Numbered from the stretch's first letter, positions 43,613 to 52,138 are shown. The stretch: 64,000 bases of DNA from Streptomyces sp. man185 (GCA_002551355.1 NTHE01000001.1:62001-126000), one strand, 5' to 3'. Made by a program: numbers and translations. The notes: a model not told the origin generated them from the sequence alone.

Positions 43613-44866
43613 TCAGAGGACGGCGATACCGAGGGGCCGGTTGCCTGCCTTCAGGGAGACGGGCTCGCTCTCCTCGTCGTCCAGGTCGACGGCCGTGATC
43701 CCGTTCCAGTAGCCGTCGCGGGTGAAACCGCCGGTCACGTACGCCGTGCGGCCGTCCCGCGACACCGCCACGTCCTCGTGCGGCCCGTCCAGCGGAACGA
43801 CCCGCTCCGCGCCGTCGGGGGTGCGGACGGTGAGCGAGGGGCCCTCGTCCTCCGAGCCGATCGGGCCGGTGCCGACGACGAGGAGGGTGCCGTCGGGGGC
43901 CAGCGCCGCGCCGTGCTGGTGGGTGTCGGCGGTCATCCGCTCGATCCTCACCTTCCCGCTGCGCGGGTCGAGCACGGCCAGCCGCTCCCCCTCGAAGGGC
44001 AGCAGCAGCTTGCCGTCCCCGGGGCGTACGACGGCGTAGTGCGGCTTCAGCCAGGAGCCGAGCCCGCCCTCCGTGCCGTACGGGGCGACCTCCATGCGCC
44101 TGGTCCTCAACGTGTCCGCGTCCACCGCCGTCACGTCGAAGGAGTCGTGATCGGTGGCGTACACCTCGCGGCCGTCCGGCGACACGTCCACGTCGAAGGG
44201 GCGCATCCCGACCTTCGCGGTGCCGGTGACCTCGCGGGTCGCGGTGTCGATGACCTCGACCGCGCCGTCCTCGCCGGGCACGTTGACCCCGACGTAGACG
44301 TGCTTCCCGTCCGGGGCCAGGGCGATGCCCATGCCACCGCCCCGGTACTCGCCGGTGGTGACCGGGCCGGACTCCGTCGCGTACGGGACGAGCGCGAGCC
44401 GGGTCCGCTGCCGGGTGTCGACGACCGCGACGCCCTCGGCGGTGGCGACCCAGGCCCGCCCGTCCTCGCCGACGACGAGTCCGTAGGGCGCGGTGCCGAC
44501 CTTCACCGAGGCGATGGGCGCTCCGCCCTCCCCGGAACCGTCCCGGCCGGGGTCGACGAAGGTCACGGTGTCGCCGCCGAAGTCGGCGACGAGCAGCGTG
44601 CCGTCGGGGGTGCGGCCGGCGGGGGAGCGCGAGGGGTCGGGGGTCGCCACGGTGCCCGTCGAGGCAGGGGCGCCGGGGGTGTCCGGGGCCGCCTCCGTCG
44701 TGCCGCTCGCGCATCCGGCGAGCAGGGCGGCGGCGAGCAGGGCGAGCGTGAGGCGGCGGGCTCGGGGGCCGGGGGTGAGGCGGCGGGCGCGCGAGTCGGG
44801 TGCCGGGGAGGCACCTTGCGGGCCGGGGGCCCGGGAGGCGGCTCGGGGGCCGCGGGGCGCGGTCAC
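43613..44866 (-). CDS. YncE-like beta-propeller lipoprotein
   Basis: A 417-residue protein with an Arg/Pro/Ala-rich leader and a type II signal ending in the lipobox LLAGC at about residue 50. The remainder is a seven-bladed propeller built of repeats such as VDVSPDGREVYATDHDSFDVTAVD and VAVSRDGRTAYVTGGF. Ligand is unknown; some members bind DNA or metals, others are periplasmic scaffolds. The GTG at 44866 overlaps the stop of the ankyrin gene by four bases (GTGA), so coupled translation is likely. A shorter start is possible because the leader is long. Confidence 0.85.
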   Translation of the reverse strand: MTAPRGPRAASRAPGPQGASPAPDSRARRLTPGPRARRLTLALLAAALLAGCASGTTEAAPDTPGAPASTGTVATPDPSRSPAGRTPDGTLLVADFGGDTVTFVDPGRDGSGEGGAPIASVKVGTAPYGLVVGEDGRAWVATAEGVAVVDTRQRTRLALVPYATESGPVTTGEYRGGGMGIALAPDGKHVYVGVNVPGEDGAVEVIDTATREVTGTAKVGMRPFDVDVSPDGREVYATDHDSFDVTAVDADTLRTRRMEVAPYGTEGGLGSWLKPHYAVVRPGDGKLLLPFEGERLAVLDPRSGKVRIERMTADTHQHGAALAPDGTLLVVGTGPIGSEDEGPSLTVRTPDGAERVVPLDGPHEDVAVSRDGRTAYVTGGFTRDGYWNGITAVDLDDEESEPVSLKAGNRPLGIAVL

Positions 44867-45459
44867 GCGGCGTTCCGCAGCTGGGCGGCCAGCTCGGCGA
44901 AGCCGCGCCGCTCGGCGTGGGCCAGGGGGGTCACCCCGTCGCCGTCGGGCAGGTCCCGCGTCGCCCCGGCCGCGAGCAGCAGCTCCACGACCTGCTGGTG
45001 CGCGCGCCCGCCCTCGCCGAGGATCACCGCCTCCAGCAGGGCGGTCCAGCCGAGCCGGTTGACGTGGTCGACGTCGATGTCGGTGACCCGCAGCACCTCC
45101 CGTACGTACGCGACATGGCCGCGCTCGCTCGCCGGGATGAGGGAGACCCCGCCGAACCGGTTGCGCAGGGTCAGGTCCGGGCCGGCCGGCAGCAGCACGT
45201 GCAGCATCGCGACGCTGCCGGTGACCCCGGTGGCCAGCCATGGGCTGTCCTCGCGCCGGTCCTGGGCGTTCGGGTCGGCCCCGGCGGCCACGAGTAGCCG
45301 GGCCGCCTCGACGTGGTCGCCGAGGACGGCGAGGAGCAGCGGCGTACGCAACTCCTCGTCGCGGACGTCGACCCGTGCGCCGCCCTCGATCGCGGTGCGC
45401 ACACCGGCGGTGTCGCCGGTGCGTGCGGCGGTGAGCAGGTCGTGATCGAGGGCCTTCAT
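44863..45459 (-). CDS. Ankyrin repeat protein
   Basis: A 198-residue cytoplasmic-looking protein containing about five ankyrin repeats (DLLTAARTGDTAGVRTAIEGGARVDV, RTPLLLAVLGDHVEAARLLVAAGADPN, and later DGVTPLAHAERRGFAELAAQL). No signal peptide is seen, although its overlapping downstream partner is a lipoprotein. It probably mediates protein binding, with unknown target. Its ATG at 45459 is the first of the two-gene unit. It is 46 bases downstream of hbpS on the same strand and may be read from the hbpS promoter. Confidence 0.88.
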   Translation of the reverse strand: MKALDHDLLTAARTGDTAGVRTAIEGGARVDVRDEELRTPLLLAVLGDHVEAARLLVAAGADPNAQDRREDSPWLATGVTGSVAMLHVLLPAGPDLTLRNRFGGVSLIPASERGHVAYVREVLRVTDIDVDHVNRLGWTALLEAVILGEGGRAHQQVVELLLAAGATRDLPDGDGVTPLAHAERRGFAELAAQLRNAA

Positions 45460-45505
45460 GGGTACTCCGTTCCCGTCTGTCGTGCGGAGGTGGCTGCGGA
45501 GGCGA

Positions 45506-46063
45506 CTACCGGGCGAGCGAGGCGACGCCCGCCGTGGCGAACTTCTCGTCGAGGTCGCCGCTGGGCGCGCCGGCCACGCCGATGCCCGCCACCGGGGCGC
45601 CCTTGACCTGGACCGGGGCGCCGCCCGCGAGGAACAGGGTGCCGGGGATGTCCTTCAGGTTCGGGGCCTGCTCCAGGCGCTTGGCCAGCTCGGAGGTGGG
45701 GGCGTTCCAGGAGACGGCGGTGTACGCCTTCTTCACCGCGGACTCGGGGGACTGCGGGCCCGCGCCGTCGCCGCGCAGGGAGACGATGGTGTTGCCGTTG
45801 CGGTCGACGACCGCGACGGAGACCCGCTGGTTCTCCTTCTTCGCCGCGTCCAGCGTGGCCTGCGCGGCCTTGGTGGCGGCGGCCACGGTCAGGTGCGTGG
45901 TCTGCTGGAGGTTGCGGTTGCCGGTGTCGGCCTTGACCGCGGCGGCGGGAGCGGCCGCCGGGGAGGAGGCGCTCGCGGACATCGCGCCGAACGTGCCGGC
46001 CCCGAGGGCGGCGACGACGACGGCGCCGGTGACGACACGGGTGCGCAGCGACAGCTTCTTCAT
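45506..46063 (-). CDS. hbpS: HbpS-like secreted haem-binding protein (GlcG/HbpS family)
   Basis: A 185-residue protein with a signal peptide (RTRVVTGAVVVAALGAGTFGAMSASA) and a GlcG/HbpS domain (about 55-185). This is shown by LTVAAATKAAQATLDAAKKENQRVSVAVVDRNGNTIVSLRGD and the C-terminal GGAPVQVKGAPVAGIGVAGAPSGDLDEKFA. In Streptomyces reticuli, HbpS is an extracellular haem-binding octamer that modulates the sensor kinase SenS. The genes encoding a SenS/SenR-like pair lie divergently next door, which supports this identity. The ATG at 46063 follows AAGGAGCCACC. Confidence 0.88.
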   Translation of the reverse strand: MKKLSLRTRVVTGAVVVAALGAGTFGAMSASASSPAAAPAAAVKADTGNRNLQQTTHLTVAAATKAAQATLDAAKKENQRVSVAVVDRNGNTIVSLRGDGAGPQSPESAVKKAYTAVSWNAPTSELAKRLEQAPNLKDIPGTLFLAGGAPVQVKGAPVAGIGVAGAPSGDLDEKFATAGVASLAR

Positions 46064-46308
46064 GGTGGCTCCTTGGTGATCCGGGGCGGCCCGGTGGCTT
46101 GGGGCGAGGCGGCCCGGAGGTGGTCCGGGCGTTTCGCTCTGGTATCGATCCTCCCGGCGGATCCGGCCCCGTACGGTCGACGTAGCGGCTGGAAGCGACG
46201 CGCGGGACGGTCGACGGCCCCGTCAGCCGATCGGTTGATGCGGGGGTGGCCGGATCGGGTCACCATGGAGGGGTTTACGCAGGTCAGCGACGGAACGTGA
46301 GGTACGTG
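46064..46308. promoter_or_regulatory. Divergent hbpS-senS promoter region with 10-base direct repeats
   Basis: The 245-base gap contains ACGGTCGACG twice, at 46173-46182 and 46207-46216, start to start 34 bases apart. Each copy includes the palindrome GTCGAC. The repeats are candidate SenR sites by position only. Confidence 0.4.
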
Positions 46309-47655
46309 GTGGAGCACCGCAGCGGTTCGCCGGCCCACGGCCCCGGTGTCGTCCCGGACGTCGGCGGCTGCCCCGGCGGACCGGTCGACGGCGGGGCCGA
46401 GGCCGGGGGCCCCGGGGTCTCCGGGTCCGACCCCGACGCCCGCTGGCTCGCGCTCCTCATGCACGCCGCGTTCTTCCTTCTGCTCGGCGCCTCGCTGACC
46501 CGGTTCCTGATGCGGCACCCCGGCGAGGCCCGCACTCCGTGGATCATCGCCCTGTCGATCGCCCTGGCGGTGCTGTACCTCCTGGGGCCCGTCCTCGGCT
46601 CCCGCCCCACCCCGCGCCGGCTCACCTGGCTCGGGGTGCTCGTCCTCGTCTGGATGGTGCTGGTCGTCCTCGCGCCGAGCTTCGCGTGGTGCGCGGTGCC
46701 GCTGTTCTACACCGGGCTGCGCATCCTGCCGCCGCGTGCGGCCCTCGCGCTGGTCGCCCTGCTCACCGTGTTCGTCGTGGCCGCGCAACTGCGCCTGGCC
46801 GACGGGTTCGACCCGAACCTGGTCCTCGCCCCGCCCGCGGTCGCCGCCGTGGCGACCGCGGTCTTCGTCCATATGCAGCGCCAGGCGGTACGCCAGCGGG
46901 AACTGGCCGCACGCCAGCGCGAGCTGATCGACGACCTGCTCCGCACCCGGCGCGAACTGGCCGCCACCGAACGGCGCGAGGGGACCCTCGCCGAGCGCCA
47001 GCGGCTCTCCATGGAGATCCACGACACCCTGGCGCAGGGCCTGTCCAGCCAGCAGATGCTCCTCCAGGCGGCCGACCGCACCTGGAGCGCCGACCCGGAC
47101 GCCGCCCGCCGCCACGTCCGTACGGCCACCGGCATCGCGGAACGCAACCTCGCCGAGGCCCGCCGCTTCGTCCACGACCTGGCCCCCGCCGACCTGGCGG
47201 AGGGCGGCGGCCTGGAAGCGGCCCTGCACGCGCTGGCGGCCCGCGAGAGCGCCCAGGCGGAGGGCGCCCTGACCGTCCACTGCCATGTGGAGGGCACCCC
47301 GCACGCCCCGCTGCCGGACCGGGTGCAGTCCGCCCTGCTGCGCATCGCCCAGGGGGCCCTGGCCAATGTGCGGGAGCACGCCGGAGCCACCGCCGCCGGG
47401 CTGACCCTGACCCACCTCGGCGACCGGGTGGTCCTCGACATCGGCGACAACGGCCGGGGCTTCACGGTGGAGCCCGAAGGCATGCGCGGCGCCCGCACCG
47501 TACGCGGCCACGGGCTTCCGGCGATGCGGGCCCGGGTGCGGCAGCTCGGCGGAACGCTCACGATCGAGTCGGCGCCGGGCGAGGGCACGGTCCTCTCGGC
47601 CGAGGTCCCGCTCACCACGGTCCCGCTCACCACCACCTCGGAGGACCCCCCATGA
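46309..47655 (+). CDS. senS: SenS-like sensor histidine kinase (HisKA_3/NarL-type)
   Basis: About 448 residues. A Gly/Pro-rich cytoplasmic start precedes five hydrophobic segments (about residues 45-185), then a HisKA_3 dimerisation domain with the phosphorylated histidine in SMEIHDTLAQGLSSQ (His238 by this start). The HATPase_c domain has the N-box region LRIAQGALANVREHAGA and glycine boxes DIGDNGRGF and GHGLPAM. Five membrane spans match SenS, the redox and iron sensor that works with HbpS. GTG 46309 has GAGG six bases upstream; GTG at 46306 and 46297 are alternatives. The stop overlaps the senR start (ATGA). Confidence 0.88.
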   Translation: MEHRSGSPAHGPGVVPDVGGCPGGPVDGGAEAGGPGVSGSDPDARWLALLMHAAFFLLLGASLTRFLMRHPGEARTPWIIALSIALAVLYLLGPVLGSRPTPRRLTWLGVLVLVWMVLVVLAPSFAWCAVPLFYTGLRILPPRAALALVALLTVFVVAAQLRLADGFDPNLVLAPPAVAAVATAVFVHMQRQAVRQRELAARQRELIDDLLRTRRELAATERREGTLAERQRLSMEIHDTLAQGLSSQQMLLQAADRTWSADPDAARRHVRTATGIAERNLAEARRFVHDLAPADLAEGGGLEAALHALAARESAQAEGALTVHCHVEGTPHAPLPDRVQSALLRIAQGALANVREHAGATAAGLTLTHLGDRVVLDIGDNGRGFTVEPEGMRGARTVRGHGLPAMRARVRQLGGTLTIESAPGEGTVLSAEVPLTTVPLTTTSEDPP

Positions 47656-48299
47656 CCGGCGAGGCAACCCCGCCCCCCGTGCCCGTACGCATCCTGCTCT
47701 GCGACGACCACGTCGTCGTACGCGCCGGGCTGCTGGCCCTCCTCGGCAGCGAACCGGACATCGAGGTCGTCGGCGAGGCGGGCAGCGGCGAGGAGGCGGT
47801 GGTGCTCGCCGCCCGCCTCACCCCGGACGTCGTCCTCATGGACCTCCAGCTCGGCGAGGGTATCGACGGCGTCGAGGCGACCCGCCGCATCGCCGCCGAC
47901 GGCACGGTCCACGTCCTGGTGCTGACCACGTACGACACCGACGCCGACATCACCCGGGCCATCGAGGCGGGGGCGACCGGCTATCTGCTGAAGGCGGAAC
48001 GCCCCGAGGAGTTGTTCGCCGCGATCCGGTCGGCAGCCCAGGGCCGCACCACGCTCTCGGCCCCGGTCGCGAGCCGGGTGATGGCCCGGATGCGCAGCCC
48101 CCGCCCCAGCCTCACCGACCGCGAACGCGACATCCTGGCCCAGCTGTCCCAGGGCCTCGGCAACCGGGACATCGCCCGCGCCCTGTTCATCAGCGAGGCC
48201 ACGGTCAAGACCCACCTGGGCCGGATCTACGACAAGCTCGGTGTCGACACCCGCGCGGGCGCGGTGTCGGTGGCGAAGGAACAGCGCCTGCTGCCCTGA
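47652..48299 (+). CDS. senR: SenR-like response regulator (NarL/LuxR type)
   Basis: A 215-residue two-domain regulator. The receiver domain shows the acidic pair in ILLCDDHVV, the phosphorylation site Asp64 in VVLMDLQLG, and the lysine in TGYLLKAERPEE. The GerE/LuxR HTH is in SLTDRERDILAQLSQGLGNRDIARALFISEATVKTHLGRIYDKLG. It is co-translated with the kinase through a four-base overlap. SenR in S. reticuli regulates furS-cpeB and its own locus; targets here are not visible beyond the shared upstream region. Confidence 0.9.
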   Translation: MTGEATPPPVPVRILLCDDHVVVRAGLLALLGSEPDIEVVGEAGSGEEAVVLAARLTPDVVLMDLQLGEGIDGVEATRRIAADGTVHVLVLTTYDTDADITRAIEAGATGYLLKAERPEELFAAIRSAAQGRTTLSAPVASRVMARMRSPRPSLTDRERDILAQLSQGLGNRDIARALFISEATVKTHLGRIYDKLGVDTRAGAVSVAKEQRLLP

Positions 48300-48363
48300 G
48301 TCCCGTCCGGTGTGCGGAACATTCGTCCAAGACACGAGCGCCGAAGTCGGCGACGGTGGAGCC

Positions 48364-48542
48364 ATGCGCACCCATCGCGAGTTCTCCTCCCCGCCGGATC
48401 ACGATGCCGAGAACGGCTGGGAGGTCGCCCGTCTCCACAGCGGCCCGTCGCTCGGCGGTGTCCGGATGGCCGGCTTCCGTGACAGCGCGGCAGCCGGACT
48501 GGACATGCAGGTGCTCCCGCAGCCCGCCGTGGTCGTCGTCAT
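48364..48542 (+). pseudogene. Truncated AraC-family regulator (N-terminal fragment)
   Basis: The frame from ATG 48364 reads MRTHREFSSPPDHDAENGWE and then LGGVRMAGFRDSAAAGLDMQV and PQPAVVVVM. This is the start of the cupin-like N-terminal domain of AraC regulators in Streptomyces. Homology ends abruptly near 48542, where the sequence becomes methyltransferase in another frame. No HTH follows. It appears to be the 5' remnant left by a deletion. Confidence 0.6.
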
Positions 48543-49004
48543 GGCCTCACCGGTGTCGTCCTCGACACGGCGGAGGGCCTGGTCGAGGCCCGGAACACGA
48601 TGACGCGGGGCGGGCTGGAGGGGCGGTGCTCCCTGGTCGCCGGAGACTTCTTCCGTGCGGTCCCCGGGGGCTCGGACCTCTATCTGGTGAAGAGCGTCCC
48701 GCACGACTGGACGGACGACCAGGCGGTCACGATCCTCCGCCACTGCCGCGAGGTGCTGCAACCAGGCGGCCTCGTACTGATCGTGGAGCCGGTGCTTCCC
48801 GAAGTCGTCGACACCACGGCCGATGTCTCCGACGGGGGAATCATCTACCGGAGTGACCTGAACATGCTGGTGAACGTGGGCGGCCGGGAGCGCACCCGCA
48901 CGGACTTCGAGGAAGTGTGCCGCCGCGCCGGCCTGACCATCACGTCGGTCACCCCGCTCGCCGAGGCCGCGCCGTTCGCCCTCATCGAGGCCGTGGCCGG
49001 CTGA
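48543..49004 (+). pseudogene. Truncated SAM-dependent O-methyltransferase (C-terminal fragment)
   Basis: About 154 codons in one frame resemble the C-terminal half of Methyltransf_2 O-methyltransferases. They read GLTGVVLDTAEGLVEAR, SLVAGDFFRAVPGGSDLYLVKSVPHDWTDDQ, LQPGGLVLIVEPVLP and TRTDFEEVCRRAGL. The N-terminal dimerisation domain and the first SAM loop (DxGGG) are absent. The upstream sequence is an AraC fragment in a different frame. An ATG at 48600 could start a 134-residue product, which would lack the SAM-binding core. Confidence 0.7.
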
Positions 49005-49039
49005 CAGGGCGCGAGGCCTCCGGCGTGGAGCCGACGGTC

Positions 49040-49340
49040 GGCCGCCGTCGAGCACCGCGCCGGCGGTCGGCGCGGTGACAGCCCGCTCGAACCACACATC
49101 GAGCACGGCGAGGTCCGTGCGGGAGCTGATGCGCTGTCGCGCCTCGTCCGGCACCGCCACACCGCGCACCTCGAGGATCCGCAGAATGTCCGCGGCGCGG
49201 CCTTCGACACGTCCTTCGTCGCGGAAGCTCTCGGCGACGAAGCCGCGGAAGTGGCTGAGACCAGTGCCCAGCAGGTTCCGCCAGATCTCACGGGCCGGGG
49301 TGGCTCCCAGCCCCGCCTCGGTGAATTCGGCGACCGGGAC
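49040..49340 (-). pseudogene. C-terminal remnant of an Rpn/RpnC-like nuclease-family protein
   Basis: The minus frame reads FTEAGLGATPAREIWRNLLG and later EGRAADILRILEVRGVAVPDEARQRI and LAVLDVWFERAVTAPTA. This matches the tail of ~300-residue Rpn-like (recombination-promoting nuclease-like) proteins abundant in Streptomyces. The PD-(D/E)XK catalytic part is missing, and the reading runs past the expected stop. A short GTG/ATG-started product is conceivable but I treat it as a relic. Confidence 0.6.
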
Positions 49341-49437
49341 TCCCCGCCCGCACATCGATACGCATCGGCGTGTCCGACCCGAAGCGCTTCACCCGATCGT
49401 GGCGGCCCGCCCCGAACAGGCATGACACCATCGATCC

Positions 49438-49935
49438 GTGCTCGACATCGGCTACTCCCTCTCCCGCCGCTTCCCCGACCCCCCGCAGACCGACTACCGC
49501 CGCGCGGACGTCCGCGCGCTGCGGCACGATCTGTTCTCCGGCGACGTCTACCTCGCGGACACCAAGGCGGACCGCGAGGTGTCCACAGCCTGGGGATGGG
49601 TGCCGGTGCTCGACTTCGCGTGGGCGCTGTGCGACATCGTCGAGCAGATCGACCAGGACCCCCGCGGCAACCGCTCGCACCGGCGGCAGTACGCGGAGCT
49701 GGACTTCACCGAGTCCTCGGACGTCATGATCTTCGAGCGGCGCTTCGGCTGGGTCGACGTCGAGGCGGACTGGATGCCCGGCGACGAGCCCCCGCTCACC
49801 TTCAGCCACTCCCTCCTGCGCCGCGAGGCCCGCGACTTCCTGCACGACCTGATCGCCGACCTGGCCGACATGCACGACGGCCTCGCCGACAACCCCGTGA
49901 TCTGGGACCTCCAGGCCCGCTTCCCCCGTCTCTGA
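49438..49935 (+). CDS. Conserved hypothetical protein
   Basis: A 165-residue acidic protein with no signal peptide or membrane segment. It is rich in aromatic and acidic residues, with WGWVPVLDFAWALCDIVEQID, RRQYAELDFTESSDVMIFERRFGWVDVEADWMPG and FLHDLIADLADMHDGL. The composition and codon use are normal for the genome, so I take it as a real gene. I do not recognise a characterised family. GTG 49438 is the start, just after the gene-relic zone, and 15 bases separate its stop from the convergent pentapeptide gene. Confidence 0.75.
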   Translation: MLDIGYSLSRRFPDPPQTDYRRADVRALRHDLFSGDVYLADTKADREVSTAWGWVPVLDFAWALCDIVEQIDQDPRGNRSHRRQYAELDFTESSDVMIFERRFGWVDVEADWMPGDEPPLTFSHSLLRREARDFLHDLIADLADMHDGLADNPVIWDLQARFPRL

Positions 49936-49950
49936 CCGGGACCGGCCCCC

Positions 49951-50634
49951 TCACCCCTCCACCCGCACCCCGATCTGCGCCGCGAACGCCGGGGCCAGCT
50001 CCATCAACTGCGACGGGCTGATCACCGCGCCCGCCAGCCGGTCCACGCCCCGGGCGATGTCCAGCTCGGCCACCGCGCGCAGGTCCACCGACTCCATCCG
50101 GGCGCCGCTGAAGTCCGCCCGCTTCAGCACGCAGTCCCGGAACTCGACCCGGACCAGGTGCGCGTCCCCGAAGTCCGGCTCGGACAGCACGCAGCCCTCG
50201 AAGACGACGTCCTTCAGCCGGGCCTTCCGCAGGTTCAGGTAGTCGATCTTGCCGCCCCGCACCACCACCCGCTCCAGCACCGCACCGTGCAGCTGCACCC
50301 CGCCCAGGCGCGCGTCCACCACCTCCACGTCCCGCAGCGACGCCTCCGCGAGATCGGTGCCCACGCCGCGTACGCCCGTCAGCACCGTGTCGATGAAGCG
50401 GGCCCGCGACAGCTGCGCGCGGTCCAGGGCGCAGCCGTCCAGAGCGCAGTCCATGAACCGGGCCCCCCGGCCCGACGCGTCCGTCAGATCCACCCCGCCG
50501 AACCGCACCCCGTCGTAGTCCCCGTCCGGCTCCAGGCCCTCCCCGTCGAACGGAACGAGCGGTGGCAGCCGCACCTCCGGCCGCCGCGCCGCCGTCACGC
50601 CCGTGGTGCTCTTCTTCCTGCTGCTCGCTGCCAT
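49951..50634 (-). CDS. Pentapeptide repeat protein
   Basis: A 227-residue protein. After a Lys/Arg/Pro leader it has pentapeptide-type repeats of the A(D/N)Lxx form between about residues 45 and 185. Examples are GVRFGGVDLTDASGRGARFMDCALDGCALDRAQLSRARFIDTVL, LRKARLKDVVFEGCVLSEPDFGDAHLVRVEFRDCVLKRADFSGARM. The predicted right-handed beta-helix may mimic DNA or bind protein; some relatives protect gyrase, but no such role is shown here. The ATG at 50634 is the first residue of the Lys/Arg-rich leader. Confidence 0.88.
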   Translation of the reverse strand: MAASSRKKSTTGVTAARRPEVRLPPLVPFDGEGLEPDGDYDGVRFGGVDLTDASGRGARFMDCALDGCALDRAQLSRARFIDTVLTGVRGVGTDLAEASLRDVEVVDARLGGVQLHGAVLERVVVRGGKIDYLNLRKARLKDVVFEGCVLSEPDFGDAHLVRVEFRDCVLKRADFSGARMESVDLRAVAELDIARGVDRLAGAVISPSQLMELAPAFAAQIGVRVEG

Positions 50635-50737
50635 GCCCCCATCGTGACGCACGCCACTGACAACGCCCCCGCCGACCGTGTCACGAGCCGATGCCCCCGA
50701 TCCGTCGCATCATCAAAGATGCGAAGGAGATCCAGCC

Positions 50738-51940
50738 ATGGAACACACGGCACACATCCACGTCGTCGGCGGCGGCCTCGCCGGGCTCACCGCCGCGATC
50801 ACCGCGGCCGAGTCCGGCGCCCGGGTCACCCTGCACGAGGGCCACCGGACCCTCGGCGGCCGGGCCAGGACCGCGGACGGGCCGTACCGCGCCAACGAAG
50901 GCCCGCACGCCCTGTACCGGCGCGGACCGCACTGGACCTGGCTGGCCCGGCGCGGTCTCCTCGGCGCCGTCGTCCCCGTGCCGCCCCTCGAAGGGCTCCG
51001 CTTCCGGTTCCGCCGCGCGGGAGCCGCCCGCCGGACCCCGCCCGTGGCCCTGCTGCGGCTCGCCCGCCGGGACCCCCACACGGCCCCGGTGGACAGCACC
51101 TTCCTGGAGTGGGCCGCAGACCAGGTCGGCGAGGAGGGGGCCCGCGCCGCCGCGAACTTCGCCGCCACCGCGCTCTTCCACCACGACCCCGGCGCGCTCT
51201 CCGCCCGGTTCGTCCAGGAGCGGTTCCGGCGTCTCGCCTCGTTCCCGCCCGAGGCCCGCTACCCGGTCGGCGGCTGGGCGCCGCTCGTCGAGCGGATGGC
51301 CGGCCACGCCCGCGGGCTCGGGGTCGGCATCGAGACGGCCGCCCGCGTCGACACCCGTACGCTCGGCGGGCTGGCCCGTACCGGACCGGTCGTCGTCGCC
51401 ACCTCCCTCGACTCCGCCCGCGTCCTCCTCGACGACGCGTCCCTCACCTGGGAGAGCGGCCGCACCGTCCTCGTGGACCTGGTGCTGCGCACCCGGCGCG
51501 GCGACGCGTTCGTCGTCTCGGACCTGGACGCGCCCGGCTGGCTCGAACGGTTCACCGCACAGGACCCCGGCCTCGCCCCGGCCGGCGAACAGCTGCTCCA
51601 GGGCCAGTTCCCGATCGCCCCCGGCGCGCGCAGGGCGGAGGGCGCCGCCCGCGCCGAGACACTGCTCGACCTCGGTTTCCCCGGCTGGCGGGAGCGCACC
51701 GCCTGGCGCGTCGAAGCCCTCGCCGACGGCCGCACCGGAGCCGTCGACCGCCCCGGCACCACCTGGCGGGACCGGCCCTCCGTGGTCCGGGGCGACGGAG
51801 TCTTCCTGGCGGGCGACCAGGTGGCCGCCCCCGGACTCCTCAGCGAGGTCTCCTTCACCAGCGGCCTCGAAGCCGCGATGCTGGCCGTGAAGGCGGCCGG
51901 ACAGCGCTCCGGGCCCGGAGCCGACCGGATCCGGGGCTGA
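50738..51940 (+). CDS. FAD-dependent amine oxidase-like/phytoene desaturase-like protein
   Basis: A 400-residue flavoprotein. The dinucleotide-binding start is HIHVVGGGLAGLTAAITAAESGARVTLHEGHRTLGGRART, and a C-terminal FAD motif is GDGVFLAGDQVAAPGLLSEVSFTSGLEAA. The middle lacks clear substrate motifs, so it could be a desaturase, an oxidase or a chaperone-like relative. The ATG at 50738 follows AAGGAG by seven bases. Its last codons begin a tandem repeat tract. Confidence 0.82.
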   Translation: MEHTAHIHVVGGGLAGLTAAITAAESGARVTLHEGHRTLGGRARTADGPYRANEGPHALYRRGPHWTWLARRGLLGAVVPVPPLEGLRFRFRRAGAARRTPPVALLRLARRDPHTAPVDSTFLEWAADQVGEEGARAAANFAATALFHHDPGALSARFVQERFRRLASFPPEARYPVGGWAPLVERMAGHARGLGVGIETAARVDTRTLGGLARTGPVVVATSLDSARVLLDDASLTWESGRTVLVDLVLRTRRGDAFVVSDLDAPGWLERFTAQDPGLAPAGEQLLQGQFPIAPGARRAEGAARAETLLDLGFPGWRERTAWRVEALADGRTGAVDRPGTTWRDRPSVVRGDGVFLAGDQVAAPGLLSEVSFTSGLEAAMLAVKAAGQRSGPGADRIRG

Positions 51941-52050
51941 ACGGACCCTGGCTGAACGGATCCGGCGTCGACCAGGTCCGGGGTTGAATGGATCCGGCGC
52001 GATCAGATACGGGGTTGAACGGATCCGGCGCGATCAGATCCGGGGTTGAC
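51935..52050. repeat. Tandem 31-base repeats, about 3.5 copies
   Basis: Units beginning G(T/C)TGAA(C/T)GGATCCGG recur at 51951, 51983, 52014 and 52045 (start-to-start 32, 31 and 31 bases). The tract begins at the 3' end of the FAD protein gene and runs into the intergenic region. The two central copies differ at only two or three bases. Confidence 0.8.
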
Positions 52051-52138
52051 CTCAAGCGCACCTGAGGTACGAGGGTGGGGCCACGGCCCGCCGCAGCGGT
52101 GGGCGGGACCGCCATGACCGTCACCCGTGGGAGCCCTC

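Noticed and set aside
42068..45445. A 1125-codon plus-strand open frame across the M1 peptidase, propeller and ankyrin genes
   Set aside because: The minus-strand frames carry HELAHQWFGN, propeller repeats and ankyrin repeats. The plus reading is Gly/Arg/Val-rich noise.
46309..47655. Assigning the two-component pair to a generic NarL-type system only
   Set aside because: The five membrane spans, HisKA_3 type and divergent HbpS-like gene together make the SenS/SenR identity more specific, though still inferred.
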